A stretch of DNA of 64,000 bases, from assembly GCA_046346965.1 (NCBI GenBank), contig JAXMHB010000004.1, forward strand, positions 344,066-408,065, in the 5' to 3' direction. Every line of letters starts with the position of its first letter. Position 1 is the first letter of the stretch. Below the pieces are notes generated by a model, which was given only the letters and a program-made list of their open reading frames with translations, was not told where the DNA came from and searched no databases. The position numbers were made by a program, and so were the translations under genes. This DNA comes from JAXMHB01 sp046346965. Its GTDB lineage: Bacteria; Pseudomonadota; Gammaproteobacteria; Xanthomonadales; SZUA-5. Shown here piece after piece: positions 52,256-61,085 of this stretch.

Positions 52256-55195
52256 TCACGGTGGTTTGCCGAGATCAAATACCAAGTGCCGCGCCTGCGC
52301 CACCCACGGCATCCGCACCAGGGCTATCGGCCCGACGTCGACCCCCGCGGCCTCCAGTGCCTGCAACTCGCGCGCCCAGCGGCTGAACTCCGGCTCGCGG
52401 CCGAGTGCGTAGTAGATCTCCAGATGGGCATTGATGACTTCCCAGCGCACTGTTGGATCCGTGTCCGCTTGCTGGGCTTTGGCCCACCATGGCGCCAGAC
52501 GTGCGAGGGCGGTATTGAGATCGCGTCCGGCGCGAACCTCACACGTCGACAGCAAGCGTGCCAGCACGTCGCCACCGATGCCAGGCGAAGCCGCCAGGCG
52601 CGCCTCGATGGGCCCGATCAGTTCTACTACACGGTCGCAACGCTCCGGGCGCAGCGACCAGATCATCGACATCAGCATCTGGTCACGCATCGCGAGCGGC
52701 ATCTCGGTGTTCGCCTGCAGGGCGCTGATCGCGCCCTCGGCGGCCGCCACCGCGCGTTCGCGTTCGCCCAGGTTGGTGTACACGAAGCCCGCCTGGTGCA
52801 GCACAAACTGCGCGCTGGCCGGTGGCAGATCGGCTGCCAGATCGACCAAGGCGTCGAGCTGCGCCTTCGCCAACGCAGGTTGCCCTTCGTCGACCTTGGC
52901 CAGCGCGATGCTGAGATCCGCCTGCAAGCAATCGAGATCGGCGTTGGGCTGATCGCCGCAGACCGCACGCCGCAATACGATCAGCTCATCGCTCTTCATC
53001 GCCAGGGAGGAGAGCGGGAGCTGGTTTCCGAGGGTCTCCAGCAGCAGTCGCAGGCGCCGACGCGCATCGCCATCGACCACACGCGCGGCTTCCCCCATGC
53101 GCGCCCGTAACGGTGCGTCGCCCAGTTGATTCAGCGCCCCTAGTGCGAAGCCGGCGCGCAGTTGCGTCAGAATCGTCGGGTGTCCAGCCCCCAGGATGGG
53201 GACTTGCGCGTCGATCGTCGCGAGCAGTCGCTGGCGCCATCCGCTGCGGCCGGCGCGCGCCTCGGGGAAGTATTCGGCCAGCACATTGAGCGCCGCGTAC
53301 AGCGGATCATCGGCACTGAACAGCGGCTGCATGCGCGCCCGCGCGTCGCGCAAGGCGGCCAGAAAAACGTCCGGCTCGCGCGCCGTCGACAGGCCATAAG
53401 TCATCGCATTCAGCTCGATGATCAGAGCGCGGATCTCGAACTCCGCCTGCAGAGTCGGATCGTCGATCGGGAGCGCCGTGCTCGCGGCCGGCCACGTCTT
53501 GCGCGCACGCTCAAAGCGCTCAAGGACGGCTTGCGCGCGCAGTTCCAACGACGCGATCTCGGCGCCGAGTATCAGTGCCGCCACGTGCAGCACTGGATCG
53601 GACTGCAGCGCGGGGTCGCGCAGCAGTGCCTCGATCGCACGGCTGGCCTCGCTGACGCTTTCATGTTCGTACGCCAGCGCGATCCGACGCAATTCGGCCT
53701 GTGCACGGGCCGGCGCGTTGCCGAGTTCGCTTGCTACGCGCGCAGCCGCGGCGAAGCTGTCGATCGCCGCACGATCGTCGCCGATCTGCGCCTGCGCCAG
53801 CGCCACGGTGTACTGCACCGGCAGGCGGATCGCCGCGGGCAAATCCTTGATTTGTGCCGGCGCCGCGCGCAGTACGTCGCGAAACGCGACCTCGGGCTTG
53901 CCGGCCAGTGCGGGATTGCCGGCAGCGAACACGCGTGCAAGTGCGGCTTGTGTGCCGCGAGCGTCCGCGAGCGCCGCCTCGGCGCGATCCCGTTCGCGCG
54001 ACGCGCTCAGACCAAAATGCAGCGACAGTGCAGCGCCCGCGAGCAGGCTGAATGCAGCCAGCGCCAGCGCGCCGACCAGCCGGGGCTGCCGCCGCGTGTA
54101 CAGCCACAGTCTCCGCCATGCCCCAGGCTTGCGGGCGCGGATCGGCTCATGCGCCAACACGCGACGCAGGTCGTCGGCGTACGCGCCGGCGCTGCCATAG
54201 CGCAGACCGGGTTCGCGCGCGAGCGCGGTACCGATCACCGTATCGAGATCGCCGCGCAAACTGGGATCGAGCCTGGCCAGCGGCAACGGGGTGTCTTGGC
54301 CGATGACTCGCAGCGCCTCCAGCGGCGTCAGCCCGGAGACCGGCAGCGGCAGTCGATCTGCCAGCAGCTCATACCCGATGACGCCGAGCGCATAGACATC
54401 GCTGCGCGCGTCGGCGGTGGCAAGGCCGGCCGCCTGCTCGGGGCTCATATACGCCGGAGTGCCCATCAGCATGCCGGTTTGCGTCAGGGTACTGCTGACG
54501 CCAAGCTCCTGACTGATACCGAAGTCGAGCACCTTGGGCTCGCCCGCCGCGGTCACCAGAATGTTCGAGGGCTTGAGATCACGATGCACGATGCCGCGCG
54601 CATGGGCATGCTCGACTGCATCGGCGATCTGCGTCAGCAGCTCAATACGCCGCGTACGCGGCAAGGGCGCGGCAAAAGTCGCCAGATCCACGCCAGCGAC
54701 GTACTCCATCACCAGATAAGGGTGACCAACCGCATCGACGCCCGCCTCGATCACCCGCGCGATACCGGGATGCGAGAGCCGCGCCAACAACTCGGCTTCA
54801 CGGACGAAGCGCGCACGCAGGCCGGGCTCGCTGGTGATCGACAGGCGCTTGATTGCTACCTGTCGGCGTGGCGCGGTCTGCTCAGCCAGATAGACCACGC
54901 CCATGCCGCCTCGGCCGAGTTCCCGCAGCACCCGATAGCGGCCGATCTCGGGCGGCAGAGCGCTGGTGGCGGAAGCGGGATCGAAACTGCCCTCGTCGCC
55001 GTCGTCACCGTCGTCGCCGGCATCCGCCACCATCAGGCGCAGCGCGGCCCGCATGTCGGCATCGCTGATCTGCAGGTCCAGCCAAGCAGTTCGCTTTGCC
55101 GCAGGCAGCGCCATGGCCTGTTCCAGCAGGGGGCGCAACTCACGCCAACGTTGCCGGATCAGGCTGCGGACCATCGGGTCGGTGCTGGGGGCCAT
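52256..55195 (-). CDS. Large Ser/Thr protein kinase with TPR-like C-terminal region
   Basis: Hanks-type kinase of about 979 residues. A helical N-terminal part (RWRELRPLLEQAMALPAAKR) is followed by the kinase domain (about 85-345) with GRGGMGVVYLAEQ, VAIKRL, HRDLKPSNILV, DFGISQEL and GTPAYMSPEQ. One membrane helix lies at about 373-397 (LVGALALAAFSLLAGAALSL). The remaining about 580 residues are helical repeats of the TPR kind, presumably periplasmic. The ECF sigma gene is divergent, 147 bases away; such pairs are common in Lysobacterales and suggest that the kinase controls the sigma factor. Start uncertain: ATG at 55213, 55195 or 55174, none with a clear ribosome-binding site. Confidence 0.9.
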   Translation of the reverse strand: MAPSTDPMVRSLIRQRWRELRPLLEQAMALPAAKRTAWLDLQISDADMRAALRLMVADAGDDGDDGDEGSFDPASATSALPPEIGRYRVLRELGRGGMGVVYLAEQTAPRRQVAIKRLSITSEPGLRARFVREAELLARLSHPGIARVIEAGVDAVGHPYLVMEYVAGVDLATFAAPLPRTRRIELLTQIADAVEHAHARGIVHRDLKPSNILVTAAGEPKVLDFGISQELGVSSTLTQTGMLMGTPAYMSPEQAAGLATADARSDVYALGVIGYELLADRLPLPVSGLTPLEALRVIGQDTPLPLARLDPSLRGDLDTVIGTALAREPGLRYGSAGAYADDLRRVLAHEPIRARKPGAWRRLWLYTRRQPRLVGALALAAFSLLAGAALSLHFGLSASRERDRAEAALADARGTQAALARVFAAGNPALAGKPEVAFRDVLRAAPAQIKDLPAAIRLPVQYTVALAQAQIGDDRAAIDSFAAAARVASELGNAPARAQAELRRIALAYEHESVSEASRAIEALLRDPALQSDPVLHVAALILGAEIASLELRAQAVLERFERARKTWPAASTALPIDDPTLQAEFEIRALIIELNAMTYGLSTAREPDVFLAALRDARARMQPLFSADDPLYAALNVLAEYFPEARAGRSGWRQRLLATIDAQVPILGAGHPTILTQLRAGFALGALNQLGDAPLRARMGEAARVVDGDARRRLRLLLETLGNQLPLSSLAMKSDELIVLRRAVCGDQPNADLDCLQADLSIALAKVDEGQPALAKAQLDALVDLAADLPPASAQFVLHQAGFVYTNLGERERAVAAAEGAISALQANTEMPLAMRDQMLMSMIWSLRPERCDRVVELIGPIEARLAASPGIGGDVLARLLSTCEVRAGRDLNTALARLAPWWAKAQQADTDPTVRWEVINAHLEIYYALGREPEFSRWARELQALEAAGVDVGPIALVRMPWVAQARHLVFDLGKPP

Positions 55196-55342
55196 GGTTT
55201 GGCAGGACGGCATGGAAGGGACATTCCGGGGCAGAAGACTGGCGCTTTGTTCCAGTCTACCGACGTAGCCGAGCGCCCCCCGCGACACGTGGCGATCACG
55301 CCCGTCGTTGCTTACTCTAGACGGCGCGAAACGGGGGCTCCG

Positions 55343-55885
55343 ATGTCAGATGTCACTCTTTGGATACAGCGCGCTGCCGGTGGCGACCGCAGCGCCTTCG
55401 ATGCAGCTTTCGAGGCGATCCATCGCGAGCTGAAGAGCCTCGCGGCGCGTCGACTCCATGCGGATCCACGCGCCACGCTGTCACCGACAATGTTGGTGAA
55501 CGAGACTTGGCTCAAGCTGGCGGATAGCAACGGCGTGCAGGCCGAAAACCGCGCGCATTTCTTCCGCATTGCTGCCCGCGCAATGCGCCAGATCTGGATC
55601 GATCGCCAGCGCTCGCGCGGCGCCGAACTCGAACGCGTGCGTCTGTACGTGCAGTCAGAAGGCGGTGAGACCAGCAGCGGCTTCGATGACTGGGTCGAGT
55701 TGATCGACTGGGAGCAGGCGATGCAGGTCTTGGAGCAAACCGACCCTGAACTGGCAGAATTGGTTGCGCTACGCGTGTTTTCGGGTCTGGAGCTCGAAGA
55801 GATTGCCAGCCTGAAGCAACTCTCCCTGCGCACCGTCCAGCGCCACTGGAAGAGCGCCCGCGCGTTTTTGCTGCACGCGGTGTAA
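55343..55885 (+). CDS. ECF-type RNA polymerase sigma factor
   Basis: Extracytoplasmic-function sigma factor, 180 residues, of the group often found beside Ser/Thr kinases (NCBI family TIGR02999-like; from memory). Region 2 covers about 14-85: FDAAFEAIHRELKSLAARRL, SPTMLVNETWLKLAD, NRAHFFRIAARAMRQIWIDR. Region 4 covers about 120-178: DPELAELVALRVFSGLELEE and SLRTVQRHWKSARAFLLHAV with the recognition helix. ATG at 55343 gives the standard N-terminus; the long open frame upstream runs antisense through the kinase gene and is a shadow. No anti-sigma factor is adjacent. Confidence 0.93.
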   Translation: MSDVTLWIQRAAGGDRSAFDAAFEAIHRELKSLAARRLHADPRATLSPTMLVNETWLKLADSNGVQAENRAHFFRIAARAMRQIWIDRQRSRGAELERVRLYVQSEGGETSSGFDDWVELIDWEQAMQVLEQTDPELAELVALRVFSGLELEEIASLKQLSLRTVQRHWKSARAFLLHAV

Positions 55886-56098
55886 GCCGTTGGCGAGCTT
55901 GCATGACCGGGCAGCCTTTACAGGCAGTTGTCCGGGTCGGTGCAGGCCGGAGCGCGCGGAGCACGTGCGCGTGACGCTCGACCGCGAACCCCTGCTTGCC
56001 GTGCTCAGAGTCCCTGACTCGCCTTCGGCGCGCGTACTCGTTTCGCAAACTCCCGAGGTCCGGGGCCCGGGGCCCGCTTCTGCCCCTCCACACCCTGA

Positions 56099-58264
56099 TC
56101 ACCAAGATTGCGCCTGACTGGGCTGCGCCAGGAACCTGCGATAAGCCGCGATCGCTTCGGCGCCTTGGGTGGCGATGCGAAACGGGCTTTCAGCCATTGA
56201 AGGCCCACCAATACCCCAGGCGAATACCGTGACCAGGGCTGCACCATGATTGAAATGGCGCGCGAGGTACGTCTCCATACTCATTTGGCTGTTGCCAAAC
56301 GGGCCCGGCGGGATCAGATTGGCACCCTCGGATGAGGCCCACGGCGAATCGTCGTGACGCAGACGCTCTTCCTGGATCTGATCGAAACGACCAGCGACCG
56401 GATAGGTACTGAAACCCGGCCGCGAGTTTGCGTCAAAAGCAACCGCTGGCCGCTGTGTACTGGGCAGGGCGTCACGCAGACGCTCATAACTGGCGTCCGG
56501 CGGCGGTGTGATGCCTGCATATTGCGCTCTGGTCAGGAAAGCCACATGGGTGTAGATCCGCGAGCGCTCGATGCCGGCTTGCGCCAAACCCTGCGTCCAG
56601 AGCCCGATAAACTCGGCGACGATGGCGGCGATCTCGTCGTCCACATTCGGCGGCGGACGACCCGGACCAAAGCCGCGATAACTCAGTGCGTGGAAACCGA
56701 CTCGCTCCCGCGTGACCACGTCCTGACCCATATGGGTCTCCCAACCGGCGATCACGCCGGCGAATAACGCCTGCTTGCCGAGCGACCTGAGCCGGGCGAC
56801 CTGCGCGGCGATCTCAGCACCAATCACCTCGCGTGCCCGGCGCCTCACCTCCGCCTGGATGCGCGGGGCGTTGAAGCACATTCTGGCTGGCGGGCTGGCC
56901 CAGTCCAGCAGCAGCCCGGTGCTGGGGGTGCCGGAGAAGTCGGTCCATTCGACGTTGGCCGGGTCGCTGTAGAGATCGACACGCTTACGCCAGAACATCG
57001 AATCGTCAATGTGGAAGGCCACCGCGACGTTCTCCGCCAGCGCGATCGAGAAGCCATCGTCGATAATCTGGCGAACTTCGGCGTCGCTGTGATCGAAGGC
57101 GATCGGACCGAGCACAAAAGCCAGCTTCGCGCGGCCAGCGCCGGTGTCTCCGATCGTGGTCACAATGTCGTGGACCATCGCCGCAATCTGTGCCCTCGGT
57201 GTGTAGCTCAAGGCGCGGTCGAAGGGGATGGCGGGATCGGGTCCGCCTTCGTACACCTGGAAACCGAGGTATCGGGGTTCGTCGCCCGATAGCGGCTCCA
57301 GCAACTCGGGATCCAGCCGGCAGCCGCTGGGCGTGGAAGCGACCCGCGACAACGCAATAGAACCACTGCGGCCGTCGTCGAAGGCGTAGCTGAGCACCGC
57401 GCGCTGGCAGTCGCTGAAGGTCAGTGTCGCGCGGCCCACCTGCACCGTGTCCTGCCCTGGGGGTGTGGGCGTGTCGAAGATGCCGCCGGTGGTCTCGGTG
57501 ATCGCCATGGTCAGGCTACGCGCACCCGCCCTGTAGGCCGTTTGTCCGGTGTACCAACGCTGGCCAGCGGCAGCGGCGGCCTGACCATCCGCGGCATAGG
57601 TGTACCAGGCCATTGCCGCGATCGGTGCCGCAGCGTTGATCTCAACGAACACGCCCTGCCCCGGCACTGCGGCGTCGTGCCAGAACCCGGAAAGCTCGAA
57701 ATCGGCGTTGACTGCTGTCTCGGTGCTCGCCGTGCAGTTCAGGTTGGGAGTAAGCCGCTGCAAGGCGATCTCTCCCTCGCGGCCGCTGCCGTCGCTCATT
57801 TGGTAGCTGAGCGTCGCCCGGGTGCAGTCCTCGAAGGACAGCTCGGCGCGGCCCACTTCCTGGGCGGTCGTGGACGGTGGCCTTGCAAAATTGCCGCCGA
57901 CATTGCGATAGATCGACAGCGCCTGCGTCGCCGCCCCCGCATGCACGGTGCCCCCGACGCTATACCAGCGTTGCGAGGCGGCGTCTCCGGCCACTGTGTC
58001 AAAGGTGAACCAGCCGCCGAACAAGAACCCCTGCCCGCTGCCCTGCAGATCGGGATACACCTCGAAGGCCCAGCCCTGCCCGCTAGTCGCCGCCTCGTAC
58101 CAGAAGCCGCTCAAGCCGCGCTGATTGGCGGTGGGCAGTGCCGGCGCGTCGCCGTCCAGTCTTGCGGCCGCCGGCAAGGTGATTGCCTCGGACGCCGCGT
58201 GGGCGCCGACACCGCACCCCAGCGCCACCCAGGTCAGGAGCGCACACCGCATCAACGCTGACAT
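56099..58264 (-). CDS. Exported protein with duplicated beta domain and large C-terminal module of unknown function
   Basis: A 721-residue exported protein. Signal peptide MSALMRCALLTWVALGCGVG, cleavage after about AHAA. Two related units follow. The first (about 50-190) has LSGFWYEAATSGQGWAFEVY, GWFTFD, QRWYSVGG and VGRAELSFEDCTRATLSYQM. The second (about 192-310) has LSGFWHDAAVPGQGVFVEIN, AWYTYA, QRWYTGQ and VGRATLTFSDCQRAVLSYAF. Each holds one Cys in the same place. The final about 400 residues (RYLGFQVYEGGPDPAIPFDR, VAVAFHIDDSMFWRKRVD, LFAGVIAGWETHMGQD, RIYTHVAFLTRAQ) resemble a TIM-barrel hydrolase by pattern, but I cannot assign a family. ATG at 58264 has GGAGG upstream. A 22-bp repeat array lies upstream. 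Confidence 0.8.
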   Translation of the reverse strand: MSALMRCALLTWVALGCGVGAHAASEAITLPAAARLDGDAPALPTANQRGLSGFWYEAATSGQGWAFEVYPDLQGSGQGFLFGGWFTFDTVAGDAASQRWYSVGGTVHAGAATQALSIYRNVGGNFARPPSTTAQEVGRAELSFEDCTRATLSYQMSDGSGREGEIALQRLTPNLNCTASTETAVNADFELSGFWHDAAVPGQGVFVEINAAAPIAAMAWYTYAADGQAAAAAGQRWYTGQTAYRAGARSLTMAITETTGGIFDTPTPPGQDTVQVGRATLTFSDCQRAVLSYAFDDGRSGSIALSRVASTPSGCRLDPELLEPLSGDEPRYLGFQVYEGGPDPAIPFDRALSYTPRAQIAAMVHDIVTTIGDTGAGRAKLAFVLGPIAFDHSDAEVRQIIDDGFSIALAENVAVAFHIDDSMFWRKRVDLYSDPANVEWTDFSGTPSTGLLLDWASPPARMCFNAPRIQAEVRRRAREVIGAEIAAQVARLRSLGKQALFAGVIAGWETHMGQDVVTRERVGFHALSYRGFGPGRPPPNVDDEIAAIVAEFIGLWTQGLAQAGIERSRIYTHVAFLTRAQYAGITPPPDASYERLRDALPSTQRPAVAFDANSRPGFSTYPVAGRFDQIQEERLRHDDSPWASSEGANLIPPGPFGNSQMSMETYLARHFNHGAALVTVFAWGIGGPSMAESPFRIATQGAEAIAAYRRFLAQPSQAQSW

Positions 58265-58437
58265 CGCTCGCCTCCGAGCACCGGTGGTCCGGACCGCAGT
58301 GTGCGCTTCGCCGGATGCCAGGGTCGGACAAACATCGGAGAAACAGAGTTCCCGAGCAATGTATGACGCTCCCCCCGGCACGCGTCGCCAGCGCCGGTCT
58401 GACCTCACATGCGCCGGAATGCCGGCTGCTATCGTCC

Positions 58438-59040
58438 CTATCGCGGAGGCTCGCCAGCAGGTCGCGATAGGCTGGCAGGGTATCGCGACAGGCGCGCGGC
58501 CTATCGCGACCCCCGCGGACATCCATCCGACATCCTCGAAGCCTATCGCGATAGGCTCGCGACCCTATCGCGACCAGCACATAACCCCCTCCCGACCACC
58601 TTGCTTGCCTGTCGCGATACCCCTGTGACCCCATCGCGAGGCCCTCGCAGCGTATCGCGACACCCTGCTGAGCCTACCGCGACCTGCATGAAGCCCCGTC
58701 GGGATACCCTCGCGAGCATATCGGGATACCGTCGCGAGCCTATCGGGACACCCTCGCGGCCTATCGGGACACCCTCGTGAGCCTATCGAAAGACCCTTCC
58801 GAGCGTATCGCGACCTGCACGCAAGCCCATCGCGACCTCCGAGCAGCCCATCGGGATACCCTCATGAGCCTATCGGGACACCCTCGCGAGCATATCGCGA
58901 CACCCTCGCGAGCATATCGCGACACCCTCGCGAGCATATCGCGACACCCTCGCGAGCATATCGAGACACCCTCGTCGGCATATCGGAACATGCTCGCGAG
59001 CAGGTCGGGATATGCCGCAGCAACCACGCGATACCCCGTA
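58438..59040. repeat. Array of degenerate 22-bp tandem repeats (minisatellite)
   Basis: The roughly 1-kb gene-free stretch 58265-59281 is mostly a tandem array of about 25 units of 22 bases. The consensus is close to tatcgcgacaccctcgcgag followed by ca or cc. Three identical units lie at 58893-58914, 58915-58936 and 58937-58958; the others vary, with a few of 21 bases and two gaps. Each unit has a TATCG(C/G)GA block and a CTCGCGAG block. A perfect 16-bp palindrome (gcctatcgcgataggc) is at 58541-58556. Units are not separated by spacers, so it is not a CRISPR. The open frames in it (Arg/Ser/Ala rich) are by-products of the repeat. It sits upstream of the 721-residue protein gene and at the edge of the cassette region. 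Confidence 0.92.
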
Positions 59041-59281
59041 GCCCAGATCGCCGACCCTCCCGGCCAATCGTGAGACGCTCGATTGATACAATATGGCGCC
59101 TGAGCCGATTCTTTGTAGTTCTTATCCTGCCTGCATTTGACCAATAAGATGACGCTCCTGATCTGGACGCCAGCAATTTTTATGCATGGATGCTGCGCAG
59201 ATATGGAGCAACCGTGGCCAAAAAGAGCCGCACCAGACGAGCCCGGAATCGGCCGAAGCTGCGTGGCCCATCGCTGTATGT

Positions 59282-59767
59282 CTAGCGGCAAGATCCAGTC
59301 TGGACACCTGACCTCCCTGGCCAATAATAATATGGCTTGGAGGATTCATTTCCGTCTGCAAGGATCAGCCAGAAGTATCCACCCAGTTGGGACGCCTCAT
59401 CAATCGCGGAAGCCGAAAACTCGCTGAAACCGTGCGAAAGCTCCGTCAGAAGCCTTCCGGAAATGGAAGCGAAAAAATCGTTCGACGGCTCCGCGACGTA
59501 CATTTTCACAAGCTGGTTCCTAAGCAGTCTCTCGAGTGGCTCGCCTGTCCGCATGGGGACAGGCACATACAGCAATCCCAGAGCACTCGCTTCTTCTTCG
59601 GCAAGAAATTCACACACGAGCGGTCCAAGCGATGCAAAAATATCTGGATCCCAATCAGTCGACTCTTTCCAATTGACGAGGGTCCACGCAAGTTCGCGTG
59701 GGGCAGCTTCGATGAGCCCTGAAACGAATCTTGAATCCACCCGCAATGGCGAGCGATTTTTGGTCAC
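59282..59767 (-). CDS. Cassette-type hypothetical protein, 161 residues
   Basis: Not recognised. GTG start at 59767 with GGGAG upstream. The sequence is hydrophilic and globular (RFVSGLIEAAPRELAWTLVN, EPLERLLRNQLVKMYVAEPS, FSASAIDEASQLGGYFWLIL) without signal or membrane helix. Base composition is clearly lower in GC than the chromosome to the left. It is the last gene of the minus-strand series and lies just downstream of an attC-like structure (59797-59937). Its stop codon falls in the sequence gtctagc (59280-59286). Confidence 0.72.
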   Translation of the reverse strand: MTKNRSPLRVDSRFVSGLIEAAPRELAWTLVNWKESTDWDPDIFASLGPLVCEFLAEEEASALGLLYVPVPMRTGEPLERLLRNQLVKMYVAEPSNDFFASISGRLLTELSHGFSEFSASAIDEASQLGGYFWLILADGNESSKPYYYWPGRSGVQTGSCR

Positions 59768-59796
59768 ACGAAATCTCCCTCACGTGCGGCTCCGCC

Positions 59797-59937
59797 CTTT
59801 AACCGCCCAGTCCGCGCATGCAGAACCCGCGAAAAGCAATTCCCTACCGCAAAGCAGACTCCCGCCACCGTATAGCACTGGCTTGTTCAACCTAGCATAG
59901 GCCACCGCTGCGCGCGGCCTGTTCCTGTGCGTTAGTA
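59797..59937 (-). other. Candidate attC recombination site (degenerate, long)
   Basis: On the minus strand the element runs from TACTAAC (59937-59931, containing the stop of the upstream gene) to GTTAAAG (59803-59797). The outer arms pair partly (gcgcgg with ccgcgc and the terminal taac/gtta). The centre holds a 23-base segment repeated exactly at 63542-63564. Position between two cassette-like genes supports an attC, but the boxes are off consensus. Confidence 0.5.
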
Positions 59938-60537
59938 GTCAGTTCCGCCAACCCGCTTCATGCGTTCTTCAGCCTCTACCTGACCTTCGCCGTCATCCAT
60001 GCAGATTAACCGAAAATCGGTTCTTTTCAGCAAAGAAAGGACTCCTCGCTTTTCCAGAGACAACAGTGCGCGAGTAACAGTCTCCATGAACATCTCTCGA
60101 TCGTCCGGATGCTGCAAGCAATCAGCGCTCGGAAGCAATGCTTTGTACTCTTGATATCCGCCAGATTCTCGGTAATTAAATCCGTGATATGCCCAATCTC
60201 CAAATCCCCAGCGCAGTTCTATCTCTTGTGCAGCAATCTCCGATTCATTTCCCGACTGGGCGTAGTTGGAGGCTGAATTTCGAAGTGCGAGCAGCGTGTT
60301 TGCGCTCAAGAGCATATCTCCGTACTGCGAATTGCGGTCCAAGCCTACTGCATAAAACTCCTCCCCACGATGCGCGAGCGCGAAGGACTCGAGATCCCTC
60401 GCAAGCAACTCCGAGATACCAGCTTCGGCGCGACCCCAGTCAAAGTCGGCAAACGGCGAGCGAATCTCGGTTTCCTCAGCGAAAGTTCGCGGCGCTGACT
60501 AACGCTCTTTTCCAAATAATCTTGCGAACCATCCCAT
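59932..60537 (-). pseudogene. DUF4303-like gene interrupted by an in-frame amber codon
   Basis: The open part (59932-60408 and its upstream extension) encodes LARDLESFALAHRGEEFYAV, MLLSANTLLALRN, ELRWGFGDWAYHGFNYRESG and a helical C-terminus, the general pattern of DUF4303 proteins. In the same frame, the natural start is ATG at 60537, directly after a GTTAGGT box. It reads MGWFARLFGKER, then TAG (60501-60499), then SAPRTFAEETEIRSPFADFD and on into the body without another stop. There is no ATG or GTG between the TAG and the conserved part; TTG at 60408 would omit about 30 residues. Recent nonsense mutation is the simplest reading; readthrough or a sequence error are alternatives. Confidence 0.65.
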
Positions 60538-60602
60538 ACCTAACTGCCCCCTTGTAAGTCACTGGAGCGACTGTCCGAACCCAGCTTCAGCATAAGCTAG
60601 AC
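60538..60602 (-). other. Candidate attC recombination site (short)
   Basis: On the minus strand it begins with GTCTAGC (60602-60596, one base from GTCTAAC, containing the upstream gene's stop) and ends with GTTAGGT (60544-60538), immediately before the ATG of the next gene. Length 65 bases. Internal pairing is weak, so only the boxes and the position support it. Confidence 0.45.
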
Positions 60603-60998
60603 GCATCGGGCACGCCAGTGCTTCAACAGTCGATTCGCCTCTGCGGACGCCAGTAACCCGAGCCTATGTAGGCGCCAAACGAGGTGAATGCCAAGCAACT
60701 GCAACTCGCCAGCTTCAATCATGCTAAGACGCTTCGCAGATGCAATGAACGTGTAGCTTCCCGGTGGAAGGACACGCAGGTTTTTGGGTCGTGGTGGTTG
60801 GATTGAGACATTCGTTTCCAGCGCCAACTGGTCAAGTGCGTCCGCCGACGCTGTGAGGTGAACCGTGAACTCGATGGTGGCCACTCGCCGACTTAAGCAA
60901 TACGAGTGCACAAGCACGCCGGGCACCTGTCCCAGCAGTCGAGTTACGTGCTCCAGTACTTCCGCGCGTGGATGCATAGCCTTATGGTTATCGATCAT
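60597..60998 (-). CDS. Cassette-type hypothetical protein, 133 residues
   Basis: Not recognised. Starts MIDNHKAMHPRAEVLEHVTR and continues VATIEFTVHLTASADALDQL, LRVLPPGSYTFIASAKRLSM and a basic helical end (SAEANRLLKHWRARCV). No signal or membrane helix. Moderate GC and codon use unlike the chromosomal genes to the left. The TAG stop lies inside a GTCTAGC box, as is usual for integron cassette genes. Upstream, a possible but poor recombination box (GTTACCG, 61014-61008) precedes its start. Confidence 0.68.
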   Translation of the reverse strand: MIDNHKAMHPRAEVLEHVTRLLGQVPGVLVHSYCLSRRVATIEFTVHLTASADALDQLALETNVSIQPPRPKNLRVLPPGSYTFIASAKRLSMIEAGELQLLGIHLVWRLHRLGLLASAEANRLLKHWRARCV

Positions 60999-61085
60999 GT
61001 CAATAGGCGGTAACGCCAGAGCAACAATGCCCAGGCATCTTGGGGCGGAAAATCAAGATGAGAAAGCACCGGCGATAGTGGAAGG

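Noticed and set aside
53162..55342. Long plus-strand open frame leading into the ECF sigma factor
   Set aside because: Antisense to the Ser/Thr kinase gene. Only the last 180 codons, from the ATG at 55343, form a protein domain.
58438..59040. CRISPR array
   Set aside because: Units are 22 bases in direct tandem with no unique spacers, many units are degenerate, and no cas genes are near.
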